Positions 1 to 8,752 are shown, counted from the stretch's first letter. The stretch is 47,141 nt of DNA from Myxococcales bacterium (GCA_030590865.1 JAUVCD010000001.1:1-47141), one strand, 5' to 3'. Translations and numbers: made by a program. The notes: a model not told the origin generated them from the letters alone.

Positions 1-1
1 G

Positions 2-61
2 GCCGCCGCGCCAAAGCTGCTCGGTGGCAGCTTCCTCGTGGCGACTGAGGTAGGCTCCTAG
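2..61 (+). CDS. C-terminal tail of a gene cut by the left window edge
   Basis: One reading frame is open from base 2 and closes with TAG at 59-61; its last residues read KLLGGSFLVATEVGS. The stop lies two bases before the ATG of the next gene on the same strand, a spacing typical of operon neighbours, so this is probably the end of an upstream gene. Only about 19 residues are visible and no family can be named. It may also be non-coding, because short open frames are common in DNA this rich in GC. Confidence 0.3.
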   Translation, partial: AAAPKLLGGSFLVATEVGS

Positions 62-63
62 GG

Positions 64-507
64 ATGCTTGTCCCCATTCGATGGTCGCTCTGTCTTGCCG
101 CTCTCTGCGGTATCGGTTGCCAATCGACGCAGAACGGAGCGTCGTCACCGTCGCCCAGCGCGCCACCCCCGGTGCCTATCCAAACGGCGACGGCGGAGGC
201 CACCACAGCCGCGCCGTCGATCGACGAAGCACCCCCGCCGAAGCCGACTGACCCCATCGAGACGTGGTTCGTCGAGGACAAGCTCGTCGATTGTGTGGGC
301 GAGGGCCCGATGAAGTGCATGCGAGTGCGCAAGGGCGAGAGCGGCGACACCACGCTCTTGTACTCTCCCATCGAGGGCTTCAGCCACGAGCCGGGGTTCA
401 CCTACGAGCTGAAGGTCGAGGTCACCGACGTCGCCGAGCCGATGGCCGATGCCTCGTCCAAGCGCTACCGGCTCGTCGAGGTCGTCTCGAAGACGGAGGT
501 CAAATGA
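64..507 (+). CDS. DUF4377-domain lipoprotein
   Basis: A 147-residue exported protein. The first 19 residues form a hydrophobic signal ending in GIGC, a usable though not ideal lipobox with Cys19 as the lipid site. A Ser/Pro/Ala-rich spacer follows to about residue 60. The C-terminal 80 residues match the DUF4377 pattern from memory: DCVGEGPMKCMRV, then IEGFSHEPGFTYEL, then ADASSKRYRLVEVVSK. The biochemical role of DUF4377 is unknown; it is usually found in envelope lipoproteins. The stop overlaps the ATG of the following astacin gene (ATGA at 504-507), so the two are very likely co-translated and may act together outside the cytoplasm. TAGGG lies just before the start. Confidence 0.8.
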   Translation: MLVPIRWSLCLAALCGIGCQSTQNGASSPSPSAPPPVPIQTATAEATTAAPSIDEAPPPKPTDPIETWFVEDKLVDCVGEGPMKCMRVRKGESGDTTLLYSPIEGFSHEPGFTYELKVEVTDVAEPMADASSKRYRLVEVVSKTEVK

Positions 508-1913
508 ACCGCTTACTCACCATCGCGCCCTATGTCCTCACCTTGGGCTTCCTCACCTTGGGGGCGACGGGCTGCACCACGAGCAACTCGCGCAGTCAGG
601 CTCGCCCGCCTCACTACGGGTCGCCCGCCTATGCTCCACCCCAATACGTCCCGCCCAACGCTGCCGGTGTGCAGGCGACTCGGGCGGAGACCCATAGCCT
701 GGCGCCACCGCGACAGTTGGCGACTGCGTTTCTCTACCTGCCAGGCAGCCCGGTGCGGCAGCCGGTGAGCTACGAGGTCGTCAATGGCATGGCGATCTAC
801 GAGGGCGACATCATGCTCGGGCCGGCTCACACCGTGGCCCTGAAGTACGGCTTTCCTCGGGTGCGGAAGGACCCCAATGTCCATTCGGCAGTGTCGGTAT
901 CCGACGACTCCTACCTGTGGCCTGGTGGCGTCATTCCCTACGAGATCGATGGCACCGTGTCGGCCGAGAAGCGGGGCTTCGTCGAATGGGCGGTGAACCA
1001 CGTCACCACCCAGAGCACGCTGACCATGCGTCCCCGCACCTCGGCGGACAAGGACTACGTCTCCTTCACCGAGTCAGGCGGGGGCTACGCTTGTAGCTCC
1101 TACGTTGGCCGCATTGGCAACTCCCAGGCCATCCGCGTCGCCGGCTGCGGGAGGGGCAGTGTCGTTCACGAGATCGGCCACGCGGCGGGCTTCTATCACG
1201 AGCAGTCGCGCAACGATCGGGACAGCTACGTCACCATTGCGTGGAACGAAATTAGCCCAGGTCACGAGCAGTGGTTCAAGAAGCGCGAGGGTGCCACTGA
1301 CATCGGTGCTTACGACTACAGCAGCATCATGCATTACTCCCGTGGCGCCTTCAGCAAGAGCGGCAAGGATACGATCATCCCGAAAGATCCTAACGCCAAC
1401 ATCGGCCAGCGGGAGGGCCTGTCGATGCTCGATAAGGCCGGCATCGCCCAGCTCTATGCGGGCGGCGGTCCCCCCATTGTGCCCCCAGGCACCAATCCCC
1501 CAGGCACCACCGCCACTGGCTTCGCCGGCACCTATACGTCGAGCCGCGGCGAGGTGACCTGCACCGAGTCAGGTACGACGGTCAACTGTAGCTACTCTGG
1601 CGGCAGCATGATGTGCGCCGTGAATGGCAGCCAGCTCGACTGCGGTTGGGCTGGCGGCGGTCAGGGTCGCGCCGTGTTCACTCGCCAGTCCAACGGTGAT
1701 CTCAACGGGTCCTACGGCGACTTCCTGTCCAACAACAGTCGTGGCCCGTGGGATCTGGTTCGCACTGGTGGCGGCCAGAGCACACCGCCTGGGACGCCTC
1801 CCGGTTTGCTGCCCGGCTTGCCGCCTGGCATGCCGACCGGTTTGCCGACCATCCCGGGGCTGCCGGCCCTGCCTCCGGTGCCCGGCCTGCCCATGCCGGC
1901 ACCGCCGCAGTAG
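504..1913 (+). CDS. Astacin-family (M12A) zinc metalloprotease, lipoprotein
   Basis: A 469-residue exported endopeptidase. The start at 504 overlaps the previous stop and gives a clean lipoprotein signal ending in ATGC (Cys24); the open frame runs further upstream but that part lacks a signal. The catalytic domain is roughly residues 110-310. It contains the full astacin zinc site HEIGHAAGFYHEQ (222-234) followed by RNDRD, and the Met-turn SIMHY with its tyrosine ligand. After it comes a beta-rich domain of about 90 residues with GTYTSSRGE, LDCGWAGGG and GPWDLVR elements, resembling a small repeat domain seen in myxobacterial secreted proteins. A Pro/Gly-rich tail (GLPPGMPTGLPTIPGLPAL) ends the protein. 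It probably cleaves extracellular proteins while tethered to the envelope. Confidence 0.93.
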   Translation: MNRLLTIAPYVLTLGFLTLGATGCTTSNSRSQARPPHYGSPAYAPPQYVPPNAAGVQATRAETHSLAPPRQLATAFLYLPGSPVRQPVSYEVVNGMAIYEGDIMLGPAHTVALKYGFPRVRKDPNVHSAVSVSDDSYLWPGGVIPYEIDGTVSAEKRGFVEWAVNHVTTQSTLTMRPRTSADKDYVSFTESGGGYACSSYVGRIGNSQAIRVAGCGRGSVVHEIGHAAGFYHEQSRNDRDSYVTIAWNEISPGHEQWFKKREGATDIGAYDYSSIMHYSRGAFSKSGKDTIIPKDPNANIGQREGLSMLDKAGIAQLYAGGGPPIVPPGTNPPGTTATGFAGTYTSSRGEVTCTESGTTVNCSYSGGSMMCAVNGSQLDCGWAGGGQGRAVFTRQSNGDLNGSYGDFLSNNSRGPWDLVRTGGGQSTPPGTPPGLLPGLPPGMPTGLPTIPGLPALPPVPGLPMPAPPQ

Positions 1914-2019
1914 TCAGCCACACCGCAGCAACGCCATCAATTGGCGATCACCCGCGAGAGGATTGGGTGCCCATGCTGGCGCTCTCCCCTTGCTCCTGGC
2001 CCGTCCTCCTGGGTCGCGA

Positions 2020-2829
2020 TCACTGGTAGCTCAGGTGCAGCACGAAGTCGCCTTCGGCGCCGCCCAGGCCAGTGACGATGACGTGAAACGCCGTCCCTGT
2101 CGTGACCGCGATGGTACCGGTCAGCAGCTCGGTTCCCGACTCGCAGATCGGCTCCGCGCCGCCCTCGGTGCAGTCGGTCCGAACCGCCAGGACCTTGTTG
2201 TGGTTACCTTCGAGGGTGATCGCGACGGTCCCGTCTTGGGTCGGCGCGATGCGGTAGGCTAGGTCCCCTGCCGAGTTACCGCCGCAGGAGGTGTCGTTGT
2301 CTGTCGCCTTCCCCGCCGTGGTGTCGGTGATCCACAGTCCTGCCGACGAGAGCTCAAATTGTGTGCCGGTCGGGCACTGGTCCGCCTGCCCCTCGATGGC
2401 GCAGCTGGCGTCGCACCCGTCGCCCCCAGCGGTGCCGCCGTCATCGCAGCCTTCGCCTGGGTCGAGGGCGCCATTGCCACAGGGACCACCGCTGCCGCCC
2501 TGGCCACCGCTGCCGCCCTGGCCGCCGCCCCCCGCTTCCGCGCCGCCGCCCCCGGTGCCTGCGCCGCCGCCCCCGCCCCCGGTGCCCGAGCCACCGGTTC
2601 CGCAGTCGCAGGGACCCAGGCTCTTGCCATCTGACGCGCACACCTGAGAGCCCTGGCAGGATTGCGGTCCGACACAGGGCAGAACCTCGCCGGGCACACA
2701 GCTGCTGGGGCCTCGGTGCACGAACTCGTCGAAGTCCATCGTGCAGGCCGCACCTAGCACGATGAAGAAGGTCGCACCGACGCCAAGTCGTGCCGCCAGC
2801 CCCGCGTCATTGACCCATCTGGCTCTCAC
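2020..2829 (-). CDS. Gly-rich lipoprotein with Myxococcus cysteine-rich repeat
   Basis: A 269-residue predicted surface lipoprotein. A hydrophobic N-terminus ends in GAAC (Cys29). A small Cys-containing region (C44, C52, C58, C64, C74, C76) follows, then an almost pure Gly/Ser/Thr spacer (about 77-116). Next is one copy of the Myxococcus cysteine-rich repeat, CGNGALDPGEGCDD then GDGCDASC (117-143). The last 120 residues look like a beta-sandwich (ITDTTAGKATDNDTSCGG to VLHLSYQ) with a pre-peptidase-type feel. No catalytic motif is visible. The start codon is GTG with no clear ribosome site, so the exact start is uncertain. The gene is convergent with the astacin gene. Confidence 0.8.
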   Translation of the reverse strand: MRARWVNDAGLAARLGVGATFFIVLGAACTMDFDEFVHRGPSSCVPGEVLPCVGPQSCQGSQVCASDGKSLGPCDCGTGGSGTGGGGGGAGTGGGGAEAGGGGQGGSGGQGGSGGPCGNGALDPGEGCDDGGTAGGDGCDASCAIEGQADQCPTGTQFELSSAGLWITDTTAGKATDNDTSCGGNSAGDLAYRIAPTQDGTVAITLEGNHNKVLAVRTDCTEGGAEPICESGTELLTGTIAVTTGTAFHVIVTGLGGAEGDFVLHLSYQ

Positions 2830-2873
2830 CTGTGGAGCCTAGCATCACCTGGGTGCAACGATCATCGGTGTAT

Positions 2874-4103
2874 TCACAGGGCGCGCGGTTGGCCCGCCAG
2901 CGACTCGATGGTGGCCACTGCGCCTGCCGTGCCCGACTCTCTGCCCAGGGTCTCTGCCAGCTGTTGCACGGCGTGAGTGTAGCGGCGCTTCGTCAGCAGT
3001 GCGGTGAGCGCACGGGTCAGCTGGTCGACCGATCGTGTCTTCGGCGAAAGCGGCGCTGGACCCAGGCCGAGTCGGTGCACTCGATGGCCCCAGAAGTGCT
3101 GGTCGGCAAACTGTGGAAGGACGAGTTGCGGGACGCCGGCCCGGGCTGCGGTGTGGGTCGTTCCACTGCCGCCGTGGTGGATCACGCCGGCGGTTGCAGG
3201 AAACAGTGCAGCATGGCTCGTGTCTCCGATGACCAGCACGTTGCTCGATGATCCACGCCCGCCGAAGCCGGTCCAGCCCGCGCCAAGCACGGCTCGACAT
3301 CCAATGCGCTCGATGGCCTCCCGAAAGTTGCGGGCCAGTTGATCTGGATCGGTCATGGTGACGCTTCCGAAGCCCACGTAGATTGGCGGCGAGCCGCTCG
3401 ACAGAAACTGGGAAAGCTCATCGGTTAGTTCGCCGACAGGCAGGTCGTGACAGTATCCCGTATAGCTGTGGCGGTAACGCCCCTGCCACGAAGGACAGGG
3501 CGGTGCCAGAGCCGAGCTCATCGCGAAGAGGGTGTGACCGTAGCGAGCAACGTAGTCGCCGACGCGCATGACCCGCGGAAGCCGCAAGGCCTGGCGCCGC
3601 GCGTTGATCGCTCGGTAACTGAGGGCGTCCACCGTCAGGTTGATCAGGGCCCACCCCGCTCGGTTGGCCCACCGAGGAAGCCCTTGCCACGGCAGTAGGG
3701 GGTTGAACCGGTACCCGGTCATCATTGGCGCGAAGGTCACCCGTACGAAAGGGATGCCCCGAAACTCTGCGACCGATGGCGCCGCGATCTCATTGGTGCT
3801 CGCCACCAAGACATCGGCATCGGCGGTCTGTTCCAATAACCAGTCGAACTGCTCGTCGATGGACCTCGAAAACCACTTGAGTGCGTCCTGAAGTCCTCTC
3901 CAGTCGGAGCCGAACTCGGTCATCATGCGCTCGCTGTCCTCCGAGTAGGGCACGACTCTCATGCCCTGACTCGCCACCGAGTCGGCGAATAGCTTGGGTA
4001 CGCAGAGCACCGTGTCGTGGCCTCGCTCGTGCAGGCCGGCGCCGATCGCGATGATCGGTGCCACGTCACCCCGAGACCCACGGCTGGACAGGACGACCTT
4101 CAT
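2874..4103 (-). CDS. UDP-glycosyltransferase (GT1 / MGT-like)
   Basis: A 409-residue GT-B-fold glycosyltransferase that would move a sugar from a nucleotide donor onto a small acceptor such as a sterol, macrolide or lipid. The N-terminus SSRGSRGDVAPIIAIGAGL is the usual glycine-rich first loop of GT1/GT28 enzymes. The C-terminal donor site reads HHGGSGTTHTAARAGVPQ (about 305-322) followed by PQFADQHFWG, a textbook UGT signature. No signal peptide, so it is cytosolic. Its ATG overlaps the stop of the radical SAM gene (4100-4103), so the two are translationally coupled. The acceptor cannot be told from sequence. Confidence 0.9.
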   Translation of the reverse strand: MKVVLSSRGSRGDVAPIIAIGAGLHERGHDTVLCVPKLFADSVASQGMRVVPYSEDSERMMTEFGSDWRGLQDALKWFSRSIDEQFDWLLEQTADADVLVASTNEIAAPSVAEFRGIPFVRVTFAPMMTGYRFNPLLPWQGLPRWANRAGWALINLTVDALSYRAINARRQALRLPRVMRVGDYVARYGHTLFAMSSALAPPCPSWQGRYRHSYTGYCHDLPVGELTDELSQFLSSGSPPIYVGFGSVTMTDPDQLARNFREAIERIGCRAVLGAGWTGFGGRGSSSNVLVIGDTSHAALFPATAGVIHHGGSGTTHTAARAGVPQLVLPQFADQHFWGHRVHRLGLGPAPLSPKTRSVDQLTRALTALLTKRRYTHAVQQLAETLGRESGTAGAVATIESLAGQPRAL

Positions 4104-5335
4104 TGTTTCTCGTCGGCCGCAGGCTGCTCGTCGTAGTGCTCGATGGCGTCGAAGTCGACAGCTGGTAGGGTGAAGGCGTCGTCGTGTAGCTTCCGGCCTC
4201 GAAAATAGGCCGCCGGCAGTCGCCCGAGGATGGTCCGGGGGCTGAACTTCATGGACGACATGATCCAGCAGCCGTGAGTGCACCAGCAATTGGCGCGGTA
4301 GCCCCCGCCGATTTCGGCGATCTCTCGTTGCATCGCTGGCGATGAGAACGCCGCTTGGGTGTCGAAGTCGTAGTCCCGCAAGTGACCGATGGGCGGACGC
4401 ATCTCGCAGGAGCGGAACTGCCCGTCGTGGTCGATGACGAGGGTGGTCTCCCCGGCGGTGCACGGCATGCCCCAATCGCAAGGGCCGTCCACGTTGGCCC
4501 CCTGCATCTGCTGCAGGAACCGGATGAAGCCCAAGTAGAAGGTAGTGGCGATGCGCCGCCCGACCGGGCCGAACTCCTTGAACAGCCGCTCGGCCTGCAC
4601 CTCGTAGAGCGGATAGACCCGATCGTAGAGGGCAAGCATCTGCGCTTGGGTCACCGTCTTGGTCGTCGGATCCAGGGGGTCGCCGCGGGTCACTTCGAAA
4701 ACGTGAGCGCCCACTAGATCCCGGTGCAGGAGATAGGCACCGAGCTCAAACAGCTGGTCGTAGTTCTCAGGCGTGACGACCGAGGCGATGTTGCGAACCA
4801 GCCGCGGATTGCCGTAGAAGCGCTTCTTCACGCGCTGCATGGTGGCTAGGGTCTTGCGAAAGCCCCCAGGGACGCCGCGAATGGAGTCGTGGGTCGCGCC
4901 GAGTCCGTCGAGTGAAAAGTTGAGATGAATCTCGAGCTTGGGGCACTCGTCGAGCAGACGAGTCACCATCTGCTCCAAACGGTCGCCTAGCAGTCCGTTG
5001 GTGGGCAGGTTGATGACCTTCACGCCGTTGTGCTTGACGAAGAGCTGGACGATCTCGACCAGATCTTTGCGCATGGTGGGCTCGCCGCCTGACAGCCACA
5101 GCTTGTCGAACTGCGGCGCTGTCCGGGCGATGGTTTGAAGCTCGGCAAAGGTGAGGTCCCGGCCGTCGTTGAGTTTGTCGTGATAGAAACAGGTGCGGCA
5201 CTTGGAGTTGCAGCGGGAGGTGACGAAGAGAAACACTCCCTCGAGCTTCTTGCGTTGCAGCACCTTGGCGAGGAAGCCCCGCTTGCGTCGCTGAATATCC
5301 GAGTGATGGGTCGTTGGGGGAGGTCGATTCGTCAT
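4100..5335 (-). CDS. Radical SAM enzyme with C-terminal SPASM-like cysteines
   Basis: A 411-residue protein when started at the ATG at 5335; a GTG at 5401 is also open but would overlap the upstream cyclase gene. The SAM iron-sulfur site is CNSKCRTC (Cys42, 46, 49), the standard CX3CX2C motif, followed by the SAM-binding WLSGGEPT. The C-terminal part has further cysteines in CDWGMPCTAGE, GQFRSCEMRP and NCWCTHGCW, which suggests one or more auxiliary iron-sulfur clusters. The substrate is unknown. It lies between a cyclase-family hydrolase and a glycosyltransferase with near-overlapping junctions, so the three probably modify one small molecule or peptide. Confidence 0.88.
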   Translation of the reverse strand: MTNRPPPTTHHSDIQRRKRGFLAKVLQRKKLEGVFLFVTSRCNSKCRTCFYHDKLNDGRDLTFAELQTIARTAPQFDKLWLSGGEPTMRKDLVEIVQLFVKHNGVKVINLPTNGLLGDRLEQMVTRLLDECPKLEIHLNFSLDGLGATHDSIRGVPGGFRKTLATMQRVKKRFYGNPRLVRNIASVVTPENYDQLFELGAYLLHRDLVGAHVFEVTRGDPLDPTTKTVTQAQMLALYDRVYPLYEVQAERLFKEFGPVGRRIATTFYLGFIRFLQQMQGANVDGPCDWGMPCTAGETTLVIDHDGQFRSCEMRPPIGHLRDYDFDTQAAFSSPAMQREIAEIGGGYRANCWCTHGCWIMSSMKFSPRTILGRLPAAYFRGRKLHDDAFTLPAVDFDAIEHYDEQPAADEKQ

Positions 5336-5387
5336 GGGAATTCGGTTTCTCGAGGGCCGCCGCGAAACGTGACGGGAGGTCGGGGGA

Positions 5388-6029
5388 CTAACTGCGGGCA
5401 CGCACCATCGCCCGCGCGGGAGCGCCGTCCCCGCCAGCGAGGCACAGCGGCAACACGCACAAGTCGTAGTCGCCGGCCTCGACCGGGCGCAGATCGAGTC
5501 CTTCCACGATGATCACCGGTGGCTCGGCTTCGAGCAGGGTGTGATGCACCGGGAATCCCGAGCTGCCGGGCGCTTCCACGGACAAGTAGTCGATCCCGAC
5601 GAGGCGCAGGCCGTGGTCGCGAACCCAAGTCGCCCCCGACAAGCCCAGGTGGGCGTAATCGGTGGTAAACGGCTCGTCCAGCAGATCGCCGTTGGACGTC
5701 TTGAGCAGCAGGCGCTCGACCCCATCAAGCGATAGGCTCTCCAGAGTCTCGGCGTCGATGGTGCGTGGTCCCTTCGTCAAATCGACGACCCGCGCTGGAC
5801 CGCACAAGTCGGACAGGGGCACCTCATCGACTCCTGCGCCGCCGAGCACGAAATGGCACGGGGCATCCACGTGTGTCCCGCTGTGGCTGGACAGGGAGAG
5901 CTCGGTGACGCTGCAGGTGTCGGGGCGGCCACGCTGAACGGCACTGAACGGCTTGCAGACCACTGGGGGATCACCTTCGTAGGTCAGCATCGATGTCCGG
6001 ATGGGCAAAGTGATGTCGATCCAGCTCAT
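5388..6029 (-). CDS. Cyclase-family (kynurenine formamidase-like) metal hydrolase
   Basis: A 213-residue cytosolic protein of the cyclase/KynB family. The metal-binding motif SHSGTHVDAPCHF (His49, His53, Asp55, His59) matches HxGTHxDxPxHF, and the opening IDITLPI and EGDPPV are typical of the family. Members hydrolyse aryl formamides or open lactone-like rings; kynurenine formamidase is the best-known activity, but no other tryptophan-catabolism gene is nearby. The ATG at 6029 was preferred over an upstream in-frame start because the family motif begins at once and AAAAGGA lies upstream. It is the first gene of the cyclase / radical SAM / glycosyltransferase run and diverges from gnd. Confidence 0.85.
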   Translation of the reverse strand: MSWIDITLPIRTSMLTYEGDPPVVCKPFSAVQRGRPDTCSVTELSLSSHSGTHVDAPCHFVLGGAGVDEVPLSDLCGPARVVDLTKGPRTIDAETLESLSLDGVERLLLKTSNGDLLDEPFTTDYAHLGLSGATWVRDHGLRLVGIDYLSVEAPGSSGFPVHHTLLEAEPPVIIVEGLDLRPVEAGDYDLCVLPLCLAGGDGAPARAMVRARS

Positions 6030-6105
6030 AGGCACGCGCGCGTCCTTTTGCCCGCTGGCGCGGGACTTGTCAACGTTGTGCCAGGTGCCGCAAGATGCGC
6101 CTCTC

Positions 6106-7512
6106 ATGACAGGATCTGGCGAAGTTGGCGTCATCGGTCTCGGCGTGATGGGCCGAGCCCTCGGGTTGAATCTGGCCGATCACGGTTGTCGGGTGGTGGG
6201 CTTCGATCAGAACGCCAAGCGACTGGCTACCGCTACCGGTGGTGATTCGCCGATCGCAGCGGCTGCAGAGATCGAGCAACTCATGGCGGCGCTCGAGGCT
6301 CCTCGGGTCGTCTTGTTGCTGGTGCCGGCCGGAGCGCCGGTGGACCAAGTGCTCGACCTGCTTGGCCCGAACCTCGCGGCTGGCGACGTGGTAGTCGATG
6401 CCGGCAACAGCCACTACCGCGACACCCAGCGGCGCGCACAGACGCTGCGCGCTCAGGGCACAACCTTCTTGGGTGTGGGCGTTTCTGGTGGTGAAGCCGG
6501 TGCCCGCCACGGGCCTTGCATCATGGCAGGTGGCGCTCGGTCAGGCTGGCACCAAGTCGAGCCGCTGCTCGGTGCCGTAGCCGCTCGAGTTGGTGGCAGG
6601 CGCTGCGCTGCGCTGCTCGGGCCGGACGGGGCTGGGCACTTCACCAAGATGGTGCACAACGGCATCGAGTACGCTGACATGCAGCTCATCAGCGAGATCC
6701 ACCACCTGCTGCGCCACACTGCCGGTCTGGACGATCGGGCCATCGCGGCGCTGCTGTCGTCATGGAACGAGGGGGAGCTCCAGTCCTACCTGCTCGAGAT
6801 CTCGGTGGACATCCTTCGCATGCTCGATGCCCACACGGGTCAGCCGATGCTCGACGTCATTGTCGACGTCGCCGGGCACAAGGGCACGGGTCGCTGGGCA
6901 GCGGCCGAGGCCATCGAGCTGGGGGTGCCGGCACCGAACCTTCTCGCGGCCGTTGGGGCGCGCGCCGTCTCGGCTCACCCGTCGGCGCGGATGGCCCTGG
7001 CGAAGCGTGACCAGCGGCCGTCCCCTTTCCCCGAGCAGGCTCCCGCAAGGCTCCATACCGATCTCGAGTCTGCGCTGCTCGTCGGAAGACTCGCGTCATT
7101 TGCCCAAGGCTTCGAGCTGTTACGGGCCGGGGATGCGCGTCACGCATGGGGGCTCCCACTGTCCGAGATCGCGGCTATCTGGCAGGGAGGCTGCATCATT
7201 CGCGCGAAGGTGCTCGAGACCATCGCCGCCGCCTGCGCGGAGGGCCTCGACGAGCGGGGGCTGCTCGGCCACCCCGCCTTCGCTCAACAGCTGGCCGACC
7301 ACCTGCCCGCGCTGCGCCGGACGGTGGCGCTCGCGGCCGCTGCCGGTGCACCTGCTCCTTGCCTGGCCTCGTCCCTCGCCTGGGTTGACGGCATGCACAC
7401 CGCTGCGTCGAGCACCACGCTGCTCCAAGCCCAGCGTGACTATTTCGGCGGCCACGGCATCGAACGGGTGGACCGAGAAGGACGGTTCCACCTCGACGGC
7501 AGCGAGGCCTGA
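6106..7512 (+). CDS. gnd: 6-phosphogluconate dehydrogenase, decarboxylating
   Basis: Converts 6-phosphogluconate plus NADP to ribulose 5-phosphate, CO2 and NADPH in the pentose phosphate pathway. At 468 residues it has the usual full length. Visible motifs: the dinucleotide fold GLGVMGRALGLNLA (11-24), VDAGNSHYRDT, the signature GVSGGEAGARHGPCIMAGG, the catalytic FTKMVHNGIEY with Lys181 and Asn185, DVAGHKGTGRW, WQGGCIIRAK and the C-terminal QAQRDYFGGHGIERVD. The ATG at 6106 was chosen because the Rossmann fold starts a few residues later; an earlier in-frame ATG at 6001 would run into the divergent cyclase start. Gluconokinase follows after one base. Confidence 0.96.
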   Translation: MTGSGEVGVIGLGVMGRALGLNLADHGCRVVGFDQNAKRLATATGGDSPIAAAAEIEQLMAALEAPRVVLLLVPAGAPVDQVLDLLGPNLAAGDVVVDAGNSHYRDTQRRAQTLRAQGTTFLGVGVSGGEAGARHGPCIMAGGARSGWHQVEPLLGAVAARVGGRRCAALLGPDGAGHFTKMVHNGIEYADMQLISEIHHLLRHTAGLDDRAIAALLSSWNEGELQSYLLEISVDILRMLDAHTGQPMLDVIVDVAGHKGTGRWAAAEAIELGVPAPNLLAAVGARAVSAHPSARMALAKRDQRPSPFPEQAPARLHTDLESALLVGRLASFAQGFELLRAGDARHAWGLPLSEIAAIWQGGCIIRAKVLETIAAACAEGLDERGLLGHPAFAQQLADHLPALRRTVALAAAAGAPAPCLASSLAWVDGMHTAASSTTLLQAQRDYFGGHGIERVDREGRFHLDGSEA

Positions 7513-7513
7513 G

Positions 7514-8041
7514 GTGGGTCAGGTCATCGTCCTGTTGGGGGTCTCCGGGTCGGGCAAGACCGCGGTCGGCGCGCGACTAGCCAAGCTATTGGATGGTCGC
7601 TTCGTCGAAGGTGATGATTACCACTGTCCCCGAAACGTCGCGAAAATGCGGCGCGGCGCTCCGCTAACGGACGAGGACCGTCGCCCCTGGTTGTGCGCCA
7701 TGGCGGCGGACGTCGAGGGGTGGCCGAGCGGCGACTCGGCGGTCGTCTTGGCCTGTTCGGCTTTGAGGCGCAGGTATCGTGATCGGCTACGCTCGGCGGA
7801 TCGCGCCCTCTGGTTCGTGCACCTTTCGGCCAGCGCGACACTGCTGCGCCGTCGCTTGGCTGAGCGGTCCGGGCACTTCATGCCGGCGTCTCTGTTGCAA
7901 TCCCAACTCGAGATACTGGAACCCCTCGGCGAGGATGAGTACGGCGCGACGATTTGCATCGAAGAAGGCGAGTCACCGCAGGACATTGCCTGCCGAATCG
8001 GCCGCATCCTTCTGGGCGCTATCAGGCCCAGCCTGAAGTGA
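7514..8041 (+). CDS. gntK: Gluconokinase
   Basis: Phosphorylates gluconate with ATP to 6-phosphogluconate, the substrate of the enzyme encoded just upstream. The start is GTG at 7514, one base after the gnd stop, with GAGG just upstream inside gnd; the open frame continues far into gnd but that part is a shadow. The 175 residues match the family's usual length. Motifs: P-loop GVSGSGKT (9-16), FVEGDDYHCPRNVAKM, GAPLTDEDRRPWL, ACSALRRRYRD and GHFMPASLLQSQLEILEP. The pair forms a compact gluconate-to-pentose-phosphate module. No gluconate permease or repressor is visible nearby. Confidence 0.96.
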   Translation: MGQVIVLLGVSGSGKTAVGARLAKLLDGRFVEGDDYHCPRNVAKMRRGAPLTDEDRRPWLCAMAADVEGWPSGDSAVVLACSALRRRYRDRLRSADRALWFVHLSASATLLRRRLAERSGHFMPASLLQSQLEILEPLGEDEYGATICIEEGESPQDIACRIGRILLGAIRPSLK

Positions 8042-8147
8042 GCGCGGGGGAGCCGCGCCGCGCAATTGAAGGCGCCTGGCGGGAGCTGTCGCGGTCACCC
8101 GTCATCCCGCCAGATCGTCGGTGCTGCTCGCCCGTCCATCTCCAACC

Positions 8148-8723
8148 ATGCGCTGGCTCTGTGACTTGCTCGCCGTCTTCTTGCTGGCCGCCTGCCTGCC
8201 CACCATGGCGCCGGCGGGACAGACTGCCCCCACCGGAAGTACGGCTACCCCGCTGGGTCCCATTCAGTCGGTAGCGCCAGTCCCTGCTCGCCCTGTTCCC
8301 GTCGCACCCGAGCCCAGCAAGCCTCCGCTGCCAAGGCCGCCGCGGGACGAGGCGCCGCCGTTGGTCGACGCCGGGGGGATCGACGGCTTCGCGGACCTCC
8401 GCATCGCCCCCTGGTGGACGCCCCCGCCCGGCCCCAGCGCCACTCTGCGCAGCGTCCTACCGCGCATCAGACGGGCGCTGAAAAGCTGCTACGAGCACAG
8501 CCTCAAGTCCAACTTGGACGCCCATGGTCAGGTCACCGTCCGCTTCACCGTGGGTACGGATGGGCGGGTGGTCACCGTGGAGACCAAGCAGAACCCGTCG
8601 CTCGACGGCGTGGCCCGTTGCTTCCGCCGTGTGCTCCGCCAGGTGCGCTTTCCTCCCCCGGACCAGCCGGTCGATATCGGCTTCCCCGTGCTGTTGGTCT
8701 CGGCGGCCAGCCGCCATCCTTGA
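8148..8723 (+). CDS. AgmX/PglI C-terminal domain lipoprotein
   Basis: A 191-residue predicted lipoprotein. The signal ends in LLAAC (Cys16) and is followed by a Pro/Ala-rich spacer to about residue 75. The C-terminal 100 residues match the AgmX/PglI-type domain, which resembles the TonB C-terminal fold: an IRRALKSCYEHSLKSN helix, then GQVTVRFTVGTDGRVVTVET, a Cys in DGVARCFRRVL, and VRFPPPDQ. In Myxococcus, AgmX and PglI were named from gliding-motility screens; the domain's direct role is not settled and many copies occur in myxobacterial genomes. The two cysteines of the domain could form a disulfide. The start at 8148 gives the signal; a small in-frame extension upstream is less likely. Confidence 0.82.
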   Translation: MRWLCDLLAVFLLAACLPTMAPAGQTAPTGSTATPLGPIQSVAPVPARPVPVAPEPSKPPLPRPPRDEAPPLVDAGGIDGFADLRIAPWWTPPPGPSATLRSVLPRIRRALKSCYEHSLKSNLDAHGQVTVRFTVGTDGRVVTVETKQNPSLDGVARCFRRVLRQVRFPPPDQPVDIGFPVLLVSAASRHP

Positions 8724-8752
8724 GGTGACAGTGCGGGGTGTCCTGTGAGGGA

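Noticed and set aside
2361-2765. Arg-rich open frames opposite the Gly-rich spacer
   Set aside because: They are produced by the repetitive glycine codons of the real minus-strand gene; no start signal or homology-like pattern is present.
6590-7513. Long N-terminal extension of gluconokinase
   Set aside because: The frame is open back into gnd, but the residues are Ser/Arg-rich noise and the remaining part from the GTG at 7514 has exactly the usual gluconokinase length.
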